Program-made: the position numbers and the translations under genes
Shown here: positions 59,191 through 64,000 of the stretch, in pieces
Position numbering within the stretch: the first letter of the stretch is position 1
Layout: each line of letters opens with the position of its first letter
Notes under the pieces: model-generated
What the model saw: only the letters and a program-made list of their open reading frames with translations
Told to the model about the DNA's origin: nothing
Database searches by the model: none
Source of the DNA: Sphingobium sp. 66-54
GTDB lineage: Bacteria; Pseudomonadota; Alphaproteobacteria; Sphingomonadales; Sphingomonadaceae
Direction: 5' to 3'
Length of the DNA stretch: 64,000 bases
NCBI GenBank assembly: GCA_001899715.1
Contig: MKWI01000013.1
Location: 62,001-126,000 of the forward strand

Positions 59191-60882
59191 TTACGCCGCT
59201 TTCGCCACCGAGTTGCGCCGTTCCAGCGCATTGGCGACGGAGAGCACCGCCTGCACGGAGGCGGTGGCGATGTCCGTGTCCAGCCCGACGCCGAACAGGG
59301 TGAGGCCGTCGTCCGTGTGGCACTCGACATAGGCGGCGGCGTGGACATCGCCGCCCTTGCCGATGGCGTGCTCGCTATAGTCGACCACGTCGAGGCCGAT
59401 ATCCAGTTCCTCGCGCAGCGCGGAGAGCACGCTGGAGATGAGGCCGTTGCCGCGCCCGGAGACGCTGCGCTCCTCGCCATTATGGGCGATCTTGCCGGTG
59501 AACACGCGGTTGCCCGCCGGGCCGCCCTCGACATAGTCGACGAGCTGGAACGGCTGGCCGTCGCTCAGGCAATAATGCTGCTCGAACGCCTCCCAGATGT
59601 CGGCGGCGTGCAGTTCGCGGCTGGACTGGTCGGCCATCTCCTGCACGACGCGGCTGAAATCCGCCTGCATGCGCTTGGGCAGCTTGAGGCCCTTGTCCTG
59701 CTGGAGCACCCACGCCACGCCGCCCTTGCCGGATTGCGAGTTGACGCGGATCACCGCCTCGTAGGAGCAGCCGATATCCGCCGGGTCGATCGGCAGATAG
59801 GGCACGTCCCAGAGCTGATCGTTGCGCTGTTCCTGCGCGGCGAAGCCCTTCTTGATGGCATCCTGATGGCTGCCGGAGAAGGCGGTGAATACCAACTCGC
59901 CCGCATAAGGATGGCGCGGGTGGACGGGGAGCTGGTTGCAGTAAGTCACCGTCTGCACGATCTCCTCCATGTTGGAGAAGTCCAGCCCCGGCGCGATGCC
60001 CTGCGTATACATGTTGAGCGCGACGGTGACGAGATCGCAATTGCCGGTGCGCTCGCCATTGCCGAACAGGCAGCCCTCGACCCGGTCCGCGCCGGCCATC
60101 AGGCCCAGCTCGGCCGCCGCGATGCCGGTGCCCCGGTCGTTATGCGGATGCAGCGAGATGCAGACCGAGTCGCGGTTGCGGATGTGCCGGCAGAACCATT
60201 CGATCTGGTCGGCGTAGATATTGGGCGTGGCTGCTTCCACCGTGGCCGGCAGGTTGAGGATCAGCGGCTTTTCCGCCGTGGGCTGGAGAATATCCATCAC
60301 CGCCTCGCAGCACTCCAGGCTGAAATCCAGCTCGGCGGTGGAGAAGGTTTCGGGCGAATATTCGAAATGCCAATCGGTATTGGGCTGCTTGCCCGCCTCG
60401 TCACGGATGATCTTGGCCGCGTCGATGGCGATCTGCTTGATCTGCGGCCGCTCCATGTTGAACACGATGCGGCGCCACGCGGGCGACACGGCATTATAGA
60501 CGTGGACGATGGCCCTGGGCGCGCCGCGCAGGCTCTCGAACGTGCGCTCGATCAGGTCGCGGCGGGCCTGGGTGAGCACCTGGACGATCACGTCGTCCGG
60601 GATGCGGCCGGACTGGACGAGGCCGGAGATGAAATCATACTCGGTGGCGCCGGCGGAGGGGAAGCCGACCTCGATCTCCTTGATGCCGATCTTCACCAGC
60701 ATCTCGAAGAAACGGGTCTTCTTCTCGGTGTCCATCGGGTCGATGAGCGCCTGATTGCCGTCGCGCATGTCCGTGGAGAGCCAGCGCGGCGGCTTGGTGA
60801 TGGTGCGCGAGGGCCATTGCCGGTCGGGCAGATCCACCTGCGGGAACGGGCGGTATTTCTGGGAAGGATCGCTGAGCATCAT
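59191..60882 (-). CDS. leuA: 2-isopropylmalate synthase
   Basis: A 563-residue enzyme of the first committed step of leucine synthesis (acetyl-CoA plus 2-ketoisovalerate to 2-isopropylmalate). Catalytic domain signatures: [33 protein letters not shown], and the metal-binding HPHNDRGTG. The C-terminal part has the regulatory dimer domain ([19 protein letters not shown]) sensing leucine. A leader peptide and hairpin in its 5' region suggest attenuation control. Confidence 0.96.
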   Translation of the reverse strand: MMLSDPSQKYRPFPQVDLPDRQWPSRTITKPPRWLSTDMRDGNQALIDPMDTEKKTRFFEMLVKIGIKEIEVGFPSAGATEYDFISGLVQSGRIPDDVIVQVLTQARRDLIERTFESLRGAPRAIVHVYNAVSPAWRRIVFNMERPQIKQIAIDAAKIIRDEAGKQPNTDWHFEYSPETFSTAELDFSLECCEAVMDILQPTAEKPLILNLPATVEAATPNIYADQIEWFCRHIRNRDSVCISLHPHNDRGTGIAAAELGLMAGADRVEGCLFGNGERTGNCDLVTVALNMYTQGIAPGLDFSNMEEIVQTVTYCNQLPVHPRHPYAGELVFTAFSGSHQDAIKKGFAAQEQRNDQLWDVPYLPIDPADIGCSYEAVIRVNSQSGKGGVAWVLQQDKGLKLPKRMQADFSRVVQEMADQSSRELHAADIWEAFEQHYCLSDGQPFQLVDYVEGGPAGNRVFTGKIAHNGEERSVSGRGNGLISSVLSALREELDIGLDVVDYSEHAIGKGGDVHAAAYVECHTDDGLTLFGVGLDTDIATASVQAVLSVANALERRNSVAKAA

Positions 60883-60972
60883 GGCTTTGCTGTTTCACTG
60901 TAACGCCGGAAGGCGGCGGTGCAGGCCGCGCCGACTCGTCCGACTGAGTCCTCGATTGATGGCTTGGAGAAA

Positions 60973-61023
60973 CCCTTAGGCGCAGCTTGCCGCCTGCGGC
61001 AACCGCATGGTCGCGCCTAAGGG
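60973..61023 (-). promoter_or_regulatory. Nested hairpin in leuA leader, candidate attenuator
   Basis: Outer stem CCCTTAGGCGC (60973-60983) with GCGCCTAAGGG (61013-61023); inner stem TTGCCGC (60987-60993) with GCGGCAA (60996-61002). On the minus strand it follows the leader-peptide stop codon, which lies in its 5' arm, and ends GGGTTTCTCC. The T-run is weak. Confidence 0.6.
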
Positions 61024-61067
61024 CGCGTAAGTCGCGTAAGGCGGACGATCAGGGCCAAGTCCAGCAT
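61017..61067 (-). CDS. Candidate leuA leader peptide MLDLALIVRLTRLTRP
   Basis: A 16-codon reading frame, starting with ATG at 61067 (AGGGGCA upstream), in which five of 16 residues are leucine plus isoleucine and valine. The stop codon falls in the 5' arm of the downstream hairpin. This is the arrangement of a ribosome-mediated attenuator responding to leucyl-tRNA shortage. The 60883-61288 gap otherwise holds the divergent leuA and trxB promoter regions. Confidence 0.6.
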   Translation of the reverse strand: MLDLALIVRLTRLTRP

Positions 61068-61288
61068 TGCCCCTGAAAATGCCCGGAAAACGGCGCGCCG
61101 TCCAGCAAGATTTTTACGTGGCGGCGAAATATCCCGTCCGGGTTGCGCGAAAGGAGACGGAACCGGCGCTTTGGCGGTGGCAAGTTAATCTGGCGGCCGA
61201 GGCCCTTGCACTGACGGCCGGCGGGCTTAATTGCTGGATGGACGCGCGGAGCAGGGCGCCGCGAGACAACTCGAATGAAAGGCCATTC

Positions 61289-62248
61289 ATGACGATTCAC
61301 GAATCGCGGATGATTATCCTGGGATCCGGGCCGGCGGGCCTGTCGGCGGCGATCTATGCGGCGCGGGCCGGCGTGGCGCCGATCGTGGTGCAGGGCATCC
61401 AGCCGGGCGGGCAGCTCACCATCACCACCGATGTGGAGAATTATCCCGGCTTCCGCGAGGTGATTCAGGGGCCGTGGCTGATGGAGGAGATGCAGGCGCA
61501 GGCCGAGCATGTCGGCGCGCGGATGCTCTATGACCAGATTGTCGAGGTGGATCTTTCCCGGCGCCCGTTCCGGCTGATCGGCGACGGCGGCGACGAATAT
61601 CATGGCGACACGCTGGTGATCGCGACCGGCGCGCAGGCCAAGTGGCTGGGGCTGGAGAGCGAGCATCTGTTGCAGGGCAAGGGCGTTTCCGCCTGCGCGA
61701 CGTGCGATGGCTTCTTCTATCGCGGCAAGAAGGTGGTGGTGATCGGCGGCGGCAACACCGCGGTGGAGGAGGCGCTCTACCTCACCAATCACAGTCAGGA
61801 CGTGACGCTGATCCACCGCCGCGATTCGCTGCGCGCGGAAAAGATCTTGCAGGAGCGGCTGTTCGCGCACCCCAACATCACCGTGCTGTGGAACAAGGGC
61901 GTGGAGCGCTTCGTGGGCGGTGGCGACCCCGAGGGGCTGGTTGGCGTGGACCTTGTCGATACGGTGACGGGTGAAAAGAGCCATGTGCCGACCGATGGGG
62001 CGTTCGTCGCCATCGGCCACAAGCCGGCGACCGAGCTGTTCGAGGGCAAGCTGCCGCTCGACGAGGGCTATCTGGTGGTCGAGAAGGGCACCAGCAAGAC
62101 GAGCATCCCCGGCGTGTTCGCGGCCGGCGACGTGACCGACAAAATCTATCGGCAGGCCGTCACCGCCGCCGGCATGGGCTGCATGGCCGCGCTCGACGCC
62201 GAGCGGTTCCTCGCCGAAGCCGATTTCGAAGCGATGGCGCTGGCCTGA
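61289..62248 (+). CDS. trxB: Thioredoxin-disulfide reductase
   Basis: A 319-residue flavoprotein reducing thioredoxin with NADPH. FAD motif LGSGPAGLSAAIYAARAG, redox-active C136ATC139 in SACATCDGFFYRG, NADPH motif GGGNTAVEEALYL and terminal GVFAAGDVTDKIYRQAVTAA. ATG 61289 has GAAAGG upstream. It is divergent from leuA. Confidence 0.97.
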   Translation: MTIHESRMIILGSGPAGLSAAIYAARAGVAPIVVQGIQPGGQLTITTDVENYPGFREVIQGPWLMEEMQAQAEHVGARMLYDQIVEVDLSRRPFRLIGDGGDEYHGDTLVIATGAQAKWLGLESEHLLQGKGVSACATCDGFFYRGKKVVVIGGGNTAVEEALYLTNHSQDVTLIHRRDSLRAEKILQERLFAHPNITVLWNKGVERFVGGGDPEGLVGVDLVDTVTGEKSHVPTDGAFVAIGHKPATELFEGKLPLDEGYLVVEKGTSKTSIPGVFAAGDVTDKIYRQAVTAAGMGCMAALDAERFLAEADFEAMALA

Positions 62249-62323
62249 GCAACCGGGCGGCGGCGCGCGGAGCGGGATCGGCGCCGTGCCTTGGACTGCG
62301 TCTGCCCCAGCTTGAGCTCCATT

Positions 62324-62347
62324 GTGCTCCTACCTTCGCGGGAGCAC
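62324..62347. repeat. Dispersed hairpin repeat, short copy
   Basis: GTGCTCC TACCTTCGC GGGAGCAC, a single arm pair matching the core of the dispersed hairpin family. The 62249-62453 gap holds nothing else recognised. Confidence 0.6.
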
Positions 62348-62453
62348 TAACGTCACCCCGTGTGGACGAACGCCAGCATGGCGGATGGCGCTTGCGGCAT
62401 GTGCCCGGGTCGCCTGTCCGGCGAGTGTGTTGGCCGGACAGGCCTGGACCAGT

Positions 62454-62744
62454 TTACCGGGTAGCGACGGCAACCGGCTGCGTCGCCGTGCGTGCCTGCT
62501 CCACGCGGAACGAGACCGGGACGCCGTTTGCGTGCCCGGAGACCCGGTCGCCGGAAACGACCAGCCGGAACGGGCTGCCCGGCGACGCCCGACCCTCGAT
62601 GATCTTCGTTTTCGGGCTGAGCTGGGTGACGGTATAGCGATAGCTGATGCCGTCCTGCGTGAAGGTGATCGGTTTCTCTTTCGCAAGGCCGGGTGAACCG
62701 ATGGCGAGCGATAGCAGAAAAGCTGCATAGCTGAGTCTGTTCAC
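62454..62744 (-). CDS. Small secreted protein of unknown function
   Basis: A 96-residue protein with a signal peptide (MNRLSYAAFLLSLAIGSPGLA). The mature part contains KEKPITFTQDGISYRYTV and SGHANGVPVSFRVEQAR, with no recognised domain. The start is taken as GTG 62744, seven bases after AAGGAG; a TTG two codons earlier sits too close to it. It could be a periplasmic binding or fold protein. No family recognised. Confidence 0.6.
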   Translation of the reverse strand: MNRLSYAAFLLSLAIGSPGLAKEKPITFTQDGISYRYTVTQLSPKTKIIEGRASPGSPFRLVVSGDRVSGHANGVPVSFRVEQARTATQPVAVATR

Positions 62745-62943
62745 GAACAATCTCCTTTGTCTTCAACCAAAAGAGCCTGTTCAGCATCCCTATGTTCTGC
62801 CGGGACATGATGTTGCAGCGCAGCGAATCCGGCAAACGCAAAAGATGACCGGGCGCGTGCAGGCGCCGCATAAACGAAAACGCACGCGGAAGGCCGTCTT
62901 GCAGAGCCGTCATGCGGTGGATTGGGCGGTGGCGCAGTCTTTG

Positions 62944-63222
62944 CTAGGCGCCCGCCACGCCAAGCTTCCTGTCCAGGAAGGCGCGCAGATTGCCGAAGGT
63001 TTCGAAGATTTCGCCGTCGATATCGTCGTCGTCGATGACGATGCCGAGCCGATCCTCCAGATCGGTCAGCAAGGTGGCGACGGCCATCGAATCCAGCTCC
63101 GGCAACGCGCCGAACAGCGGCGTCTCGCCATCGAAGCCCGCGACCCGCGCGGCGGACAGGCCGAGCGCTTCGGCGAGGGACTGGCGCAGGGAAGTGTCGG
63201 CGTCAAACGCGCGTGCGCTCAT
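62944..63222 (-). CDS. Acyl carrier protein
   Basis: A 92-residue protein of the phosphopantetheine carrier family: Ser45 in PELDSMAVATLL is the attachment site, and the protein is acidic (DDDDIDGEIFETFGNL). It is not the fatty-acid-synthesis AcpP; divergent transcription from an acyl-CoA ligase gene suggests a dedicated carrier for a secondary or exopolysaccharide-linked pathway. Confidence 0.88.
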   Translation of the reverse strand: MSARAFDADTSLRQSLAEALGLSAARVAGFDGETPLFGALPELDSMAVATLLTDLEDRLGIVIDDDDIDGEIFETFGNLRAFLDRKLGVAGA

Positions 63223-63366
63223 AGGGGATCCATCGGCTGTGATGCGTATGGCGGCTGCGCCTAACCGGTTCGCCGGCATTTGGAAAGCGCAGAGAGGCGC
63301 CGGGCGAATGAGCGGTGAGGCGCACAAGCCGCTCACAAAGCCCGCCGGTCATGCTAAGGGCCGGTC

Positions 63367-64000
63367 ATGATCCCGCCGCTCGACCACCTCCCGCACCATG
63401 GCGAACCGGGCGCGGTGGCGATCGCGGGCCGGTTCGGCACGGTCGATTTCGCCACGATGGAGGCGATGACCGGGCGGCTGGCGCATTGGTTGGCGGGGCA
63501 GGGTCTTCCGCCGGGGAGCCGGATTGCGGCATGGTTGCCAAAGGGCCTCGCCGCTGTGCTGCTGCCGCTGGCGGCGGCGCGGGCGGGGCATATCTATGTG
63601 CCCATCAACCCGCAACTCAAGCGCGCACAGGTGGTGCATATCCTCGCAGACAGCGATGCGGCGATGCTGGTCTCCGCCCCGGCGCGCTTCGAGACGCTGG
63701 CACCGGGTGATGCGGACGGCGTACGGCTGGTCGAGGAAAGCGCGCTCGATGCGGTGATGGCCGATGCGGGGGCGCCCATGCTACCGCCGAGCGCGGCCGA
63801 TCCCGATGCGCTGGTCGAGATCCTCTATACGTCCGGCTCAACCGGGCGGCCCAAGGGGGTGATGCTGAGCCACGCCAATCTCATGATCGGCGCCCGCTCG
63901 GTGGCGACCTATCTGGACCTGGCGCCGGATGACCGGACGCTCGCCATCCTGCCGCTCAGCTTCGATTATGGCCAGAGCCAGCTTTTCTCGACATGGTGGG
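63367..64000 (+). CDS. AMP-dependent acyl-CoA synthetase/ligase, 5' part (window ends)
   Basis: The first 211 residues of an ANL-family adenylating enzyme. The P-loop TSGSTGRPKGVMLSHANL is visible at about 159-176, and the N-terminus has GHIYVPINPQLKRAQVVHIL. The family activates an acid to acyl-AMP and CoA thioester. With an adjacent acyl carrier protein it may belong to an exosortase-A-associated cluster, as seen in sphingomonads, but that needs the missing sequence to the right. Confidence 0.88.
   Translation, partial: MIPPLDHLPHHGEPGAVAIAGRFGTVDFATMEAMTGRLAHWLAGQGLPPGSRIAAWLPKGLAAVLLPLAAARAGHIYVPINPQLKRAQVVHILADSDAAMLVSAPARFETLAPGDADGVRLVEESALDAVMADAGAPMLPPSAADPDALVEILYTSGSTGRPKGVMLSHANLMIGARSVATYLDLAPDDRTLAILPLSFDYGQSQLFSTWW

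Overview
The window is a GC-rich chromosomal segment of an alphaproteobacterium, most likely Sphingomonadales/Sphingomonadaceae. The clues are four large TonB-dependent receptors, a LigAB-type extradiol dioxygenase pair, a complex I NDUFA9-like gene next to uppP, a Ku/LigD end-joining locus, and many PQQ and c-type cytochrome enzymes. No tRNA, rRNA, CRISPR array or classical transposase was recognised. Genes are densely packed and intergenic spaces carry several families of palindromic repeats.

Layout. 1-6 kb: housekeeping genes (gltD cut by the left edge, uppP, NDUFA9-like) followed by a PDZ-protein/response-regulator/histidine-kinase operon. 6-7.5 kb: a zinc/cadmium/lead-type MerR regulator divergent from a short CDF exporter, with a textbook long-spacer MerR promoter. 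8-13.4 kb: a cytochrome-fused PQQ dehydrogenase divergent from three tandem secreted SnoaL/DUF8021-like paralogues. 13.6-22.4 kb: a microaerobic/nitric-oxide island with an NsrR-like Rrf2 regulator, a polytopic membrane protein, a double DUF2249 protein, a DUF59 protein, NnrS, and cbb3 oxidase (ccoNOQP plus ccoS, DUF2189 and a small cysteine protein). 22.6-24.3 kb: a CPA1 Na+/H+ antiporter.

24.6-36.5 kb: a probable aromatic or aryl-ketone catabolic region (TonB receptor, dihydroxyacetophenone-dioxygenase-like cupin, hydrolase/Baeyer-Villiger monooxygenase/SDR operon, LigAB), interrupted by a ku-mgtC-ligD operon. 36.7-43 kb: paired small membrane proteins, a DUF2946/ZnuD-like receptor module, a DUF5670 peptide, YbaK, and an HD-GYP protein. 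43-52.4 kb: ketopantoate-reductase-like protein, SDR, aldehyde dehydrogenase, HD protein, SBF-like transporter, SMP-30-like protein and PQQ sugar dehydrogenase with cytochrome domain. 52.5-58.6 kb: AraC regulator and two TonB receptors. 58.7-64 kb: a GIY-YIG nuclease cassette bounded by perfect 34-bp inverted repeats, leuA with a leucine-rich leader peptide and attenuator-like hairpin, trxB, a small secreted protein, an acyl carrier protein and the start of an acyl-CoA ligase.

The most interesting non-gene signals are the GIY-YIG inverted-repeat cassette, a two-copy MITE-like element with 18-bp terminal inverted repeats, a dispersed hairpin family (core GTGCTCCTGC..GCAGGAGCAC) with about eight copies, the leuA leader, and several dyads that look like operators between divergent genes. 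All product calls rest on reading motifs and on knowledge of the families; no database search was run.
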